64,000 nt of DNA from Novosphingobium sp. 18050 (lineage in GTDB: Bacteria; Pseudomonadota; Alphaproteobacteria; Sphingomonadales; Sphingomonadaceae), in NCBI RefSeq assembly GCF_902706195.1, contig NZ_CACSJO010000002.1, positions 1-64,000 of the forward strand, read 5' to 3'. Below, one piece after another: positions 1-6,759 of this stretch. The stretch's first letter is position 1. Every line of letters begins with the position of its first letter. Under the pieces are notes generated by a model. The model made no database searches and had not been told where the DNA came from. It saw only the letters and a program-made list of their open reading frames with translations. The position numbers were made by a program, and so were the translations under genes.

Positions 1-536
1 GGGCTGGCGCCGTCGTAGCCGGGCGGGGCGAAGGAGATGAACATCCGCTCGATTGCGCCGGGCCATACGCGGTCGGCGTCGGCGGGCAGCGAGAAACCGC
101 CGTCGAGCGCGGAGAAGTTCAGCGAGATCACCGCGTCCTCGCCGGTCCCTTGCGCATAGTTCCAGAGCCGCACGTACCAGGTGTGCGGGGCGCCGGAGGC
201 GTCCTTGCCCTCGATCGTCAGCGTCGGGCCGTTGACGGCGTCCAGCGGCACGATCCCGGACGAGCGCCAGCGCAGCCGCAGTGATGTGTGGGCATAATCG
301 CGGTCGGCGCGGTAGGCGAGCAGCGGGTGGTCCAGCGTGTCCGCGCTGTCCCAGATCAGGCCGCCGAGGTCGGCCCGGCGCAGGAACGCCGCGTCGACGC
401 GCAGCGCATCGGGCGCGGTCGAAACCACGGTGGCCATCATCGGGCGCGGGAAGTTGACGGTCCAGAAGCGCGGATCGAAGCGCATGATCCAGTCACTGGC
501 CTGCCCTTCGCGTGTTCCGGCGAGCCAGAATGCCAT
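1..536 (-). CDS. GTA/phage tail protein, N-terminal part (cut by window edge)
   Basis: About 178 residues are visible from the ATG at 536; the C-terminal part lies beyond the left edge. An AGGAGA ribosome binding site sits about 8 bases upstream of the start. The protein begins MAFWLAG and is rich in aromatic residues (FDPRFWTVNFPRP near residue 25); it has no signal peptide or membrane segment. It follows the tape-measure gene, the slot held by g12 (DUF2460) in the Rhodobacter GTA, but the sequence does not look like DUF2460. I believe it matches the tail family found in sphingomonad GTAs that is sometimes annotated as non-contractile tail sheath; that family assignment is from memory and uncertain. 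Confidence 0.5.
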   Translation of the reverse strand, partial: MAFWLAGTREGQASDWIMRFDPRFWTVNFPRPMMATVVSTAPDALRVDAAFLRRADLGGLIWDSADTLDHPLLAYRADRDYAHTSLRLRWRSSGIVPLDAVNGPTLTIEGKDASGAPHTWYVRLWNYAQGTGEDAVISLNFSALDGGFSLPADADRVWPGAIERMFISFAPPGYDGAS

Positions 537-550
537 GGCGTTTCTCCTGA

Positions 551-1120
551 TCAGTACGTGAGGGCGCGGCGTACGGCGCTGGCCACCTGCCGCGAGGAGC
601 GCTGAAGCGACTGCGGCGTGCCGGCGCCGCGCGGGGCATTGAGGTTGATCGCCACGCGCACGTCGCGGCCTGCGCCGCCGCTGCCCGTCTCGATCCGCCC
701 GGCAGAGGTGGGCACGAAGACTTCCGGCCCGCGCTCGCCCACCCTATAGCCGCGCCCCGGCGAGACGTTGCCGCCCGTCGCCCGGCCCGGCAGGCCCAGC
801 GCGCCTGAGAGCAGGCCGGACAGGTCGAGCAGTCCGCCGCCTCCGCCGGAACCACCGCCGAGGACGGCCGAGGCGAGGGTCTGCGCGGCCTGTCCGGCAA
901 TGGCGTCCAGCGCGGAGGAGGCGGTGCGCTTGAGGTCGTCGAAGCCGAGGCTGCCCTTGCGGATCGCGCCGGAAAGCCCGCGTTCGAGCGCGTCTCCCGC
1001 CCGCGTGAAGCCCGACACAAGGTCCCCGTCGACGGCGCCGCGCATTTGCGCGATGTCGCGGGTGAAGCCGGCGGTACTGGCGCGCACTTCCACTAGCAGG
1101 CTGTCGATTTCATCGTCCAT
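551..1120 (-). CDS. Short phage tail tape-measure protein, GTA type
   Basis: This 189-residue protein probably sets tail length and fills the tail lumen. Residues 1-60 are predicted helical (MDDEIDSLLVEVRASTAGF and onward), a glycine run lies near residues 93-100, and a GxxxPGxGYRVGERGPE segment near residue 120 is typical of the C-terminal end of tape-measure proteins. It is far shorter than tape measures of ordinary siphophages but close to the roughly 220 residues of Rhodobacter GTA g11, which fits a GTA or a very short tail. Its start overlaps the end of the upstream chaperone gene by 11 bases, implying translational coupling. Confidence 0.8.
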   Translation of the reverse strand: MDDEIDSLLVEVRASTAGFTRDIAQMRGAVDGDLVSGFTRAGDALERGLSGAIRKGSLGFDDLKRTASSALDAIAGQAAQTLASAVLGGGSGGGGGLLDLSGLLSGALGLPGRATGGNVSPGRGYRVGERGPEVFVPTSAGRIETGSGGAGRDVRVAINLNAPRGAGTPQSLQRSSRQVASAVRRALTY

Positions 1121-1310
1121 GATCGTGCTCCATCAGGCGTTGCAGGGTCTGCCGGTCGAACCCTGCGGCTGCCGCGTCAGGGCAAAGCAAGCCGAGCGCG
1201 GAGGCGAGTTCAGCAGGGGTCGCGGCCCAGAATTCGTGCGGCCGCCAGCCCAGCGTGCGGGCGGAAAGGCCGCACAGCGCCAGCGCGGCGGCGGCGAAGG
1301 TCTGGTTCAC
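1110..1310 (-). CDS. Small phage tail assembly chaperone, GTA g10.1-like
   Basis: A 66-residue protein of the TIGR02216-type tail chaperones found between the major-tail and tape-measure genes of alphaproteobacterial GTAs. The visible hallmarks are an N-terminal ALALCGLSARTLGW segment followed by P-x-EFWAATPAEL, which is the conserved core of the family as I remember it. The start codon overlaps the stop of the preceding gene by four bases (ATGA). It probably coats the tape-measure protein during tail assembly and is absent from the finished particle; that role is inferred from position. Confidence 0.75.
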   Translation of the reverse strand: MNQTFAAAALALCGLSARTLGWRPHEFWAATPAELASALGLLCPDAAAAGFDRQTLQRLMEHDHGR

Positions 1311-1618
1311 GGCGCGCCTTTCAGGATCTGGGCGAGCAGCGTGCGCAAGGGCGCGGCGCAGGCGGCAAGGCCCTGCGTCACCACCGCCTCGCCCACCGCC
1401 TCGCGGGTCAGCGCGTCGCGGTCGGCCAGGCAGTGCCAGAACAGCGCTGCCATTTCGGCGAGGCGCAGTTCACCCGCTCCCGCGCGTTCGACCAGCGCGA
1501 ACAGGGGACCAAGTTCCTCCTCTGCGGCGACAAGCGCGGTGAAGGTGGGGCGCAGGCAGCGCGGCGTTCCGGCGATGGGCAGGCTGGCCTCGCCGCGCAG
1601 GGGGTTGGGCGCTGTCAT
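1307..1618 (-). CDS. GTA tail assembly protein, g10-like
   Basis: A 103-residue soluble protein sitting between the major tail gene and the small tail chaperone, with four-base ATGA overlaps on both sides. It matches the Rhodobacter GTA g10 family in position and in its core (RPTFTALVAAEEELGPLFAL, then a helical LAEMAALFWHCL segment). Together with the next gene it resembles the paired assembly chaperones of lambda-like phages. No enzymatic motif is visible. The family call rests on length, order and the LR-x-TF-x-AL-x-AAEEELG pattern. Confidence 0.7.
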   Translation of the reverse strand: MTAPNPLRGEASLPIAGTPRCLRPTFTALVAAEEELGPLFALVERAGAGELRLAEMAALFWHCLADRDALTREAVGEAVVTQGLAACAAPLRTLLAQILKGAP

Positions 1619-2022
1619 GCCGGGGAGACCTGGCCCGAGCTTTCCAGCTGGAGCGTGTAGTTGCGCTCGCCGTTGAAATCGCCGGCATAGTCCAACCGCT
1701 GGACCAGGAACCTGCCGCGCAGGCGCTCGCCGTCCTCGAAGCTGAGTTCGTAGTCGTCCAGCGTGCCGGACATGGCGTTGGCGCGCACCTGCGCCTCGGC
1801 GGCGCTGCCCAGGAAGATGCCCGCCGCGCTGACCGATACCGAGCGGACGCCCGCGCCCGACAGCAGTTCACGCCATCCGCCGCTGTCCTTGGAGGTGACG
1901 ACCACCGCATCGCCTGTCACCGACATCTGCGTGGTGCGCAGGCCGGCGACGGTCTGGTAACTGGCGGGCGCGCCGCCGTTGGAGATCTTGAGGAGGAAGG
2001 CGCTGCCTTTCTGGGCGGTCAT
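1615..2022 (-). CDS. Phage major tail protein, TP901-1/GTA g9 family
   Basis: This 135-residue protein forms the tail tube. It begins MTAQKGSAFLLKI, typical of major tail proteins, and carries the family pattern VAGLRTTQMSVTGD-x-VVVTSKDSGGWREL, followed by a beta-rich body ending RNYTLQLESSGQV. The ATG at 2022 was chosen because the longer in-frame extension upstream runs antisense through neighbouring genes and has a proline/arginine-rich composition unlike a real protein. It overlaps the next gene by four bases. The 65 bases upstream contain a CTTCGACAAGCTCAG dispersed repeat. Confidence 0.85.
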   Translation of the reverse strand: MTAQKGSAFLLKISNGGAPASYQTVAGLRTTQMSVTGDAVVVTSKDSGGWRELLSGAGVRSVSVSAAGIFLGSAAEAQVRANAMSGTLDDYELSFEDGERLRGRFLVQRLDYAGDFNGERNYTLQLESSGQVSPA

Positions 2023-2061
2023 GGCGTGGTTCCTTTGTGGGTGGGGCGAAGGGGCGTCGAC

Positions 2062-2092
2062 GGGCTCATCCTGAGCTTGTCGAAGGATCAGG
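2062..2092. repeat. CTTCGACARGCTCAG-type dispersed repeat
   Basis: The plus strand reads CATCCTGAGCTTGTCGAAGG at 2067-2086. It is one of four copies in the window (others near 29966, 58616 and 58662). Here the repeat reaches the stop codon of the DUF3168 tail gene (2088-2090) and lies between it and the major tail gene. Confidence 0.8.
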
Positions 2093-2477
2093 CCGCCAGC
2101 AGGCGGAAGCGGTATTCGAGCAGGATCGCGCGGCGGCTTTCGCCGCGCTGCTCGGCGCGGGCGCGCAGGAACTGGACCGTCGCGACGTGGAACGCCGGCT
2201 GCGTGCGGGGCAGGGTTTCGATACGCGCCTCGATCGCAGCGACGACATCGGCAGCGGCATCCGGCGCGTCGCCCCGGCAGTGCAGTTCCAGCGCTACACG
2301 CACCTCGCGGCCTGGCGCGGTCTTGCAGCTCCAGTCGGTGCTGGCGCTGGCGGCGATGGCCAGCCACGGCAGGCTGCTGCGCGAGGGGGCTTCCTCGGTC
2401 ACCGCGTTCAGGCTGGAGACCAGCACCGGATCGGCACGGAGCCAGCCGATCAGGGCGGCGCGCAAGGGCATTTCCAT
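2088..2477 (-). CDS. DUF3168 tail-completion protein, GTA g8-like
   Basis: A 129-residue protein of the DUF3168 family, which in siphophages and GTAs joins the tail tube to the head. Visible family features are the N-terminal LRAALIGWLRADPVL segment and the central SLPWLAIAAS-x-STDWSCKTAPG stretch. Two starts are possible, GTG at 2480 and ATG at 2477; I chose the ATG because the AAAGGA ribosome binding site lies six bases from it and only three from the GTG. The gene starts just after the stop of the 54-residue gene. Its 3' end coincides with a dispersed repeat. Confidence 0.75.
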   Translation of the reverse strand: MEMPLRAALIGWLRADPVLVSSLNAVTEEAPSRSSLPWLAIAASASTDWSCKTAPGREVRVALELHCRGDAPDAAADVVAAIEARIETLPRTQPAFHVATVQFLRARAEQRGESRRAILLEYRFRLLAA

Positions 2478-2480
2478 CAC

Positions 2481-2645
2481 TTATCCTTTCGCGAAAAGCG
2501 GCCAGACCAGCCCCGCGCGCCGCCAGCGGCGTTCGTCCCCGCGCGCGGCGAGAAGGCGGACGGCGGCATGGGCGGCGGCAAGTTTGGCAGCGCGGGCGGC
2601 GAGGCGTTTGGCGAGGGCCTCGAACGGGGCGTCGGCCTCGATCAT
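2481..2645 (-). CDS. Unknown 54-residue protein in head-closure position
   Basis: The ATG at 2645 overlaps the stop of the head-tail connector gene in an ATGA arrangement, and the next gene begins four bases after its stop, so it looks like a genuine coupled gene. The protein is mostly alanine- and arginine-rich helix (LAKRLAARAAKLAAAHAAV) ending in a hydrophobic tail GLVWPLFAKG. In the Rhodobacter GTA this slot holds g7, a head-closure protein of about 110 residues; I see no resemblance and the length is half. It could be a reduced closure protein, an unrelated small structural protein, or a remnant. Confidence 0.5.
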   Translation of the reverse strand: MIEADAPFEALAKRLAARAAKLAAAHAAVRLLAARGDERRWRRAGLVWPLFAKG

Positions 2646-3190
2646 GCCAGCCGCATCCGCCGCCAGGGACGCCACAGCGCGGCCACCGAAGCGGGGGGCA
2701 GCGGTGCGGCGCCAGCGGTGTCACGCTCGCGGTGTTGGTGCGCGGCGAGGCGGACCACGCCGTGGCGCAGCGATTCGGGCAATGCGTCCCAGTCGGCGGC
2801 AAGACCGGCGGTGAAGCGCACGGCCACGCGCTTTGCCTCGCCCGGCAGCGGCAGGCGCACGCGGCCGGCGCCATCGGCATCGAGGTCTGCCTCCCAGCTT
2901 GCGGGATCGAGGACGAGGCGGGTGGCTTGCCCGGTCAGGCCCTCGATCGCGGCAATGGCCTGGACCGGGCGTGTCGCCAGACTGTGCCAGCCGGCGCGGG
3001 CGCTGAGCAGTTCCTCGCATTCGGCTTCCAACGGCAAGGCGCCGATGAACGCCTCGCAGGTCTCGAGTGCGGCGGCAAGGAGTGCGGTGAGCAGCGAATC
3101 ATCGCTGTCCGTGGTGATGCCGAGCCACTGCTTGAGCTCGGCAAGCGCCGATGACGGCAGCGCGGCCGGCGTAAGGATGACCCGGTTCAT
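2642..3190 (-). CDS. Phage head-tail connector, gp6/gp15-like (GTA g6)
   Basis: A 182-residue connector that docks beneath the portal. The N-terminus (LPSSALAELKQWLGITTDSDDSL) has the family's conserved LKxWLxIxxDxxD motif and is followed by a helical segment that matches the start of phiE125 gp8/HK97 gp6-like proteins. The C-terminal half includes VRFTAGLAADWDALPESLRH, a pattern also typical of this family. It lies downstream of the capsid gene across a 129-base gap with two hairpins, and it overlaps the next gene by four bases. Confidence 0.8.
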   Translation of the reverse strand: MNRVILTPAALPSSALAELKQWLGITTDSDDSLLTALLAAALETCEAFIGALPLEAECEELLSARAGWHSLATRPVQAIAAIEGLTGQATRLVLDPASWEADLDADGAGRVRLPLPGEAKRVAVRFTAGLAADWDALPESLRHGVVRLAAHQHRERDTAGAAPLPPASVAALWRPWRRMRLA

Positions 3191-3230
3191 GGGTATCTCC
3201 GATCAGGAATGGACGGGAAGGAATGAGGTG

Positions 3231-3264
3231 CCCGCGCCGCCGGGAGGGGAAACGGCGGCGCGGG
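3231..3264 (-). terminator. GC-rich hairpin downstream of the capsid gene
   Basis: A perfect 12-base-pair inverted repeat (CCCGCGCCGCCG at 3231-3242, CGGCGGCGCGGG at 3253-3264) with a ten-base loop. It lies 55 bases past the capsid stop in the direction of transcription. No T-run follows on the minus strand, so it may be a partial terminator, a pause site or an mRNA-stabilising 3' end rather than a full stop. Confidence 0.6.
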
Positions 3265-3269
3265 CTGAC

Positions 3270-3300
3270 GCGGGGGAGGGCGCAGGGGATCGGCCCCCGC
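3270..3300 (-). terminator. Second hairpin between capsid and connector genes
   Basis: A seven-base-pair stem (GCGGGGG at 3270-3276 with CCCCCGC at 3294-3300) enclosing 17 bases, directly next to the stronger 12-base-pair hairpin. On the minus strand it is met first, 19 bases after the capsid stop codon. It lacks a T-run. Confidence 0.45.
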
Positions 3301-3319
3301 CCGCGCTATCCTGCTGTCA

Positions 3320-4471
3320 TCAGGCCGAGATGCGCAGCAACTTGATCGCGTCGGAATCCAGTACCTGCCCGCCGATCCGCTTCGTCGCGTAGAAGTGGAC
3401 GAAGGGCTTGTTGGTGAACGGATCACGCAGGATCGAGGTCGCCGAACGCTCGGCGATCAGGTAGCCGGCGCGGAAGTTGCCGAAGGCGATCGGGAAGACG
3501 CCGGCGCCGACGTCGGGCATGTCCTCGGCCTCGACCACCGGGTAGCCGAGCAGGCGGTTGGGCTGGCCTTCCATCAGCCCCGGCTGCCACAGGAACGAGC
3601 CGTCCGCCGCCTTCAGCTTGCGCACCGCCGCCAGCGTCTTGGAGTTCATCACCCAGCTTGCGCCCTGACGGTGGCCCGCCTTGAGCGAGTGGACGAGGTC
3701 GATCAGCTTCAGCTCGGGCGAGGTGTCGAAGCCGGTGGCATTGCCCGAGACGAGGTGCTGCAGCGTGCCGAAGGTGCGCGTCGCATCCCCGGCGGTGCTG
3801 GTGGCGGCGTTGAGGAAACCGCGCGGCTGGTTGATCCCGGAGCCGCCCACGAAAGCGGCACCTTCCGCACGGGCGAATTCCATCGCGATCTCGTCCGCCA
3901 GCCATGTCTGGATGTCGAAGGCGGCATCGTCGAGCATGGCCTGGCTGGCCGCCGGGTTGGCGTAGAGTTCGCCCGAGGGCGGAGCGATCTCGGCGAAGGC
4001 GGGGGTGGCGGTTTCGGGGCGCAGCGCGGTTTCGCTGACCCAGCCAGAGGCCGAGCCGCCGGTGGTGACCAGCTTGCGATACCCGGCGCTGCCGGTCTGG
4101 ACGACCTGCGCGATGGCGCGGATCGGGCTGATGTTCCTGAGGCGGGCCGAGATCAGCGCGTCGATCTCACGCGGGACGGCATAGCCGCCGTCCGCCATGA
4201 CCGCGCCCGAAAGCGACTTCAGTTCCGTCTCGCGGCCCGAGCGCAGGTAGCCCTGGACGAAGCTCTTCACTTCGAGGCTGGGCCCGGAACCAAGGCTCGC
4301 GCCCGAGGCTTCAATCAGCGGGCGGGAGGCAGCGCGCGAGACGCGGTCGAGCCGGGTCTTCACATCGTCGACATCGCCGCGCAGGGCCTCGACGGCGGCT
4401 TCGGTGGCGTCCTGGCGGGTGACCAGGTCGAAAGAGGCGTCCAGCGCCTCGACGGGGGGAGTGGCTTCCAT
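3320..4471 (-). CDS. HK97-fold major capsid protein (GTA g5)
   Basis: A 383-residue major capsid protein. Residues 1-60 form a charged helical region (DLVTRQDATEAAVEALRGDV), the expected scaffolding delta domain removed by the protease. The mature part starts around residue 75 (LEVKSFVQGYLRSGRETELK) and shows the HK97 family run AMSxGxGGYAVP-like (SGAVMADGGYAVPREID), then GSAGYRKLVTTGG and the late LLGYPVVEAEDMPDV motif. The gene stands between the protease and the connector, standard for HK97-type and GTA clusters. Length and order match GTA g5 closely. Confidence 0.93.
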   Translation of the reverse strand: MEATPPVEALDASFDLVTRQDATEAAVEALRGDVDDVKTRLDRVSRAASRPLIEASGASLGSGPSLEVKSFVQGYLRSGRETELKSLSGAVMADGGYAVPREIDALISARLRNISPIRAIAQVVQTGSAGYRKLVTTGGSASGWVSETALRPETATPAFAEIAPPSGELYANPAASQAMLDDAAFDIQTWLADEIAMEFARAEGAAFVGGSGINQPRGFLNAATSTAGDATRTFGTLQHLVSGNATGFDTSPELKLIDLVHSLKAGHRQGASWVMNSKTLAAVRKLKAADGSFLWQPGLMEGQPNRLLGYPVVEAEDMPDVGAGVFPIAFGNFRAGYLIAERSATSILRDPFTNKPFVHFYATKRIGGQVLDSDAIKLLRISA

Positions 4472-4519
4472 GGGGTATTCACCTTTTCGTTGGCGTGGGG
4501 AAACGGGAGGAAAGCGGCA

Positions 4520-4942
4520 TCACGCGATCAGGTGGACGCGCGCTTCATGCTGCATCGGGTGAGTCACGAGGCTCACCTCGAACATGTCGATGTCGAGCAG
4601 TTCGCGGCCCTGTTCGGTGCGGCGGCTGGCGCGGGCGCGGTAACCGAAGGAGAGGCCGGTGACGGTCCCCCGGCTCAGCGCCAGCCCGGCCGCGCCGAAG
4701 GGGTTGTCGACCATGCCGACGATACGCAGGCCGCGCGCGTCCTCGGCCACGGTCTCGATCCAGCCGATGCGCAGGTCCGCGCGGTGCTGCCACAGGAGCG
4801 GCAGCAGATCGCGGCGCTCGGCAAGGGTGCGGGCGAAGGCGCCGGGGCGGATCATGTCGCGTGCCGCGTCGGGCTTGCCGAACAGGGCGGCGTATCCGGC
4901 GAACCTCAGCGCCTGCTCGTCCTGAGCTCGCCCGAGGATCAT
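4520..4942 (-). CDS. HK97-family prohead protease (GTA g4)
   Basis: A 140-residue serine protease that trims the capsid delta domain during head maturation. It opens with FAGYAALFGKPDAARDMIRPGAF, the conserved start of the family, then LPLLWQHRADLRIG with the catalytic histidine near residue 52 and GTVTGLSFGYRA with the catalytic serine near residue 95. It is shorter than HK97 gp4 (about 225 residues) but typical for GTA proteases. The start overlaps the upstream gene by four bases. The downstream capsid gene follows after 48 bases. Confidence 0.9.
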   Translation of the reverse strand: MILGRAQDEQALRFAGYAALFGKPDAARDMIRPGAFARTLAERRDLLPLLWQHRADLRIGWIETVAEDARGLRIVGMVDNPFGAAGLALSRGTVTGLSFGYRARASRRTEQGRELLDIDMFEVSLVTHPMQHEARVHLIA

Positions 4943-5247
4943 CGCAGCAGCTCCGTGGCGCCAAGGCGGACCGTCAGGCCAAGCAGCAGCAGCGCCAGTG
5001 CGCCGCGCACGATCCAGTTCACCACTGCGGTCCGCGCGCTCGACTTGGCATCGCGCCAGGCCCGGAGCAGTTCGCGCAGTTCGCCCATGTCCTGCAGCGC
5101 GGTCTCGTCGTCCAGACCGATGCGGGCGAGCATCCGCTGCGCGCCCAGTTCGCTGGCCTCCTCGACCACCGCGCGCAAGGTGACGAGATCGCCGCCCTGC
5201 GCGGTCGCCTGGGCGAGCAGACCCGCCAGCATGTCATTGGAGTTCAT
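4939..5247 (-). CDS. Small membrane protein between portal and protease (DUF6127-like)
   Basis: A 102-residue protein starting at the ATG at 5247, which overlaps the portal stop in an ATGA arrangement. The first 70 residues are acidic and helical (DLVTLRAVVEEASELGAQRM), followed by one hydrophobic segment (GALALLLLGLTVRLGA) that would span a membrane. GTA clusters of this order carry a gene of about this size here, annotated DUF6127 in sphingomonads as I recall. Its function is unknown; a membrane anchor for head assembly is a guess from position. Confidence 0.65.
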   Translation of the reverse strand: MNSNDMLAGLLAQATAQGGDLVTLRAVVEEASELGAQRMLARIGLDDETALQDMGELRELLRAWRDAKSSARTAVVNWIVRGALALLLLGLTVRLGATELLR

Positions 5248-6407
5248 GATTTGTTCTCCGAATTGGTTGCACGCGGAGGCAGGCCCAGCAGGGCGCGTTT
5301 TTCCGTATCGTCGAGAAAATCGGCGGCGCTGACCTGCGACCACAGCCGCTCTCGGTCCTCCGCCAGCGCGGGGACACGGTCGAGGTCGATCGCCAGCGCC
5401 GCATCGGGGAACCACGGCGCCAGACCCTCGCCAATCGCGGCGAGCAGCTTGGCGGCCAGCGGCAGCAGCGTCAGCCGCCACAGCGCGCGGTTGGCCTCGC
5501 GGTAATTGTTGTAGGTCGCATCGCCGGGTAGTCCCAGCAGCATCGGCGGCACCCCGAAAGCAAGCGCGATGTCGCGCGCGGCGGCGGCCTTCAGCGTGGC
5601 GAAGTCCATGTCGGCGGGCGTCATCGCCATCGCCTGCCACGTCAGCCCGCCCTCCAGAAGCATCGGGCGACCCGCGTTGGCCATGCCCGAATAGGCGGTG
5701 GTCAGCTCGGCTTTCAGGCGGTCGAACTGGTCGCCGGTCAGCCCGGCGCCGTCACCGCCTTCGTAGACCAGAGCGCCCGAAGGCCGCGCCGCGTTCTCCA
5801 GCAGCTGACGGTTCCAGATCGATGCGGCATTGTGCGTGGCGACCGCCTCGTCGGCAGCGCAAAGGCAGCCCGCGCCGTAGTGATCGTCGCCCGGATGGAA
5901 GTGGCGGATGTGGATCACGTTGGGCGATGCGTCCTCGTCCAGCAGCGGGATCGAAATGCGCTTGCCCGCGACTTCATAGGCGAAAGCGGCGGGCCAGCCG
6001 TCGTCCCCGGCGATGACGCTGATCCGCTCGGGGCGCAGGGCATAGAGTTCGACCGGCCGCCCGCGCGCGTCTTTCAGCACCTGCACATAGGCATTGCCAT
6101 GAAGCAGCAGATGCGATGCCAGCGTCTCCAGCAGCGACTGCCCGGCGCTGGTGTCGGTGACGAGCGCGCTGATCGCCGGGTCCGCAGGCTTCAGCGGCGC
6201 GCCGCCAATACCCTCGGCGACAAGGCGAACCGCGCGCTGGGCGACCGGGTTCTCCAGATAGGCGCGGCGGACGGCGTGGTTGTACTCGAACGGAGCACGC
6301 CCGTTTCCGCCTTCGGTGAAGAACCAGGGGGAGGCGTTGCCGCGCGCGAGTGGCACGCGGATGCTTTCGCCTTTGAAGGCGGCGATGAGGGTTTCGAGGA
6401 AGGACAT
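5244..6407 (-). CDS. Phage portal protein, HK97/GTA g3 family
   Basis: This 387-residue protein forms the dodecameric portal ring at the head vertex through which DNA is pumped. The ATG at 6407 was chosen because it has an AAGGAA ribosome binding site seven bases upstream; the upstream in-frame extension crosses an intergenic repeat. Recognisable portal features are NPVAQRAVRLVAEGIG near residue 50, GNAYVQVLKDARGRPVELY near residue 110, RHFHPGDDHYGAGCL near residue 170 and the late GVPPMLLGLPGDATYNNYRE segment. The cluster order terminase, portal, protease, capsid supports the call. Confidence 0.92.
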   Translation of the reverse strand: MSFLETLIAAFKGESIRVPLARGNASPWFFTEGGNGRAPFEYNHAVRRAYLENPVAQRAVRLVAEGIGGAPLKPADPAISALVTDTSAGQSLLETLASHLLLHGNAYVQVLKDARGRPVELYALRPERISVIAGDDGWPAAFAYEVAGKRISIPLLDEDASPNVIHIRHFHPGDDHYGAGCLCAADEAVATHNAASIWNRQLLENAARPSGALVYEGGDGAGLTGDQFDRLKAELTTAYSGMANAGRPMLLEGGLTWQAMAMTPADMDFATLKAAAARDIALAFGVPPMLLGLPGDATYNNYREANRALWRLTLLPLAAKLLAAIGEGLAPWFPDAALAIDLDRVPALAEDRERLWSQVSAADFLDDTEKRALLGLPPRATNSENKS

Positions 6408-6439
6408 GGGGTTCCTTTCGAGGAAGAGATGGAAGGGAG

Positions 6440-6758
6440 GGAAGAGCTGGGGCCATCGCCCCAGACCCCGGTAATGTCGGCGCCGTGTGTGCAGCTTCGT
6501 TTGGCGCTCATTGAGACGGTGAAATGGGATCACGCGGAGGCGCGTAGTCACGGAGATGCAGTGCTTGCGGCACAGCCATTTATCTATTCAGAGGGAGCGC
6601 ATTGCGCACCGTTCGAGAAGTGACATAGCCTGCGGCGCCGCATGGTATCTCCGCGCCTCCGCGTGACAAAAATCGCAAGGTTGAACCAGACCGCCACGAC
6701 GCTGCTCGCGCGGCGCCGACATTTCCGGGGTCTGGGGCAATGGCCCCAGGTCTTCCCC
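6440..6758. repeat. Facing pair of CTGGGGC-CATC-GCCCCAG elements
   Basis: Two copies of a roughly 45-base element face each other across about 230 bases in the gap between the terminase and portal genes. The hairpin cores are CTGGGGC-CATC-GCCCCAG at 6447-6464 and CTGGGGC-AATG-GCCCCAG at 6732-6749. The similarity continues outward (GGGAAGA side) and inward (ACCCCGGNAATGTCGGCGCC), and weaker matches reach further inside, including CACGCGGAGGCGCG on both arms. The gap otherwise shows no gene I can support. Confidence 0.75.
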
Positions 6759-6759
6759 T

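Noticed and set aside
3395-5332. Long 645-codon open frame opposite the capsid and protease genes
   Set aside because: High-GC third-position artefact: it is antisense to three well-identified genes, has arginine/glycine-heavy composition and no recognisable domain.
6485-6711. Small reading frames between the paired repeats in the GTA cluster
   Set aside because: They run through the inverted-repeat arms, lack ribosome binding sites and resemble no protein.
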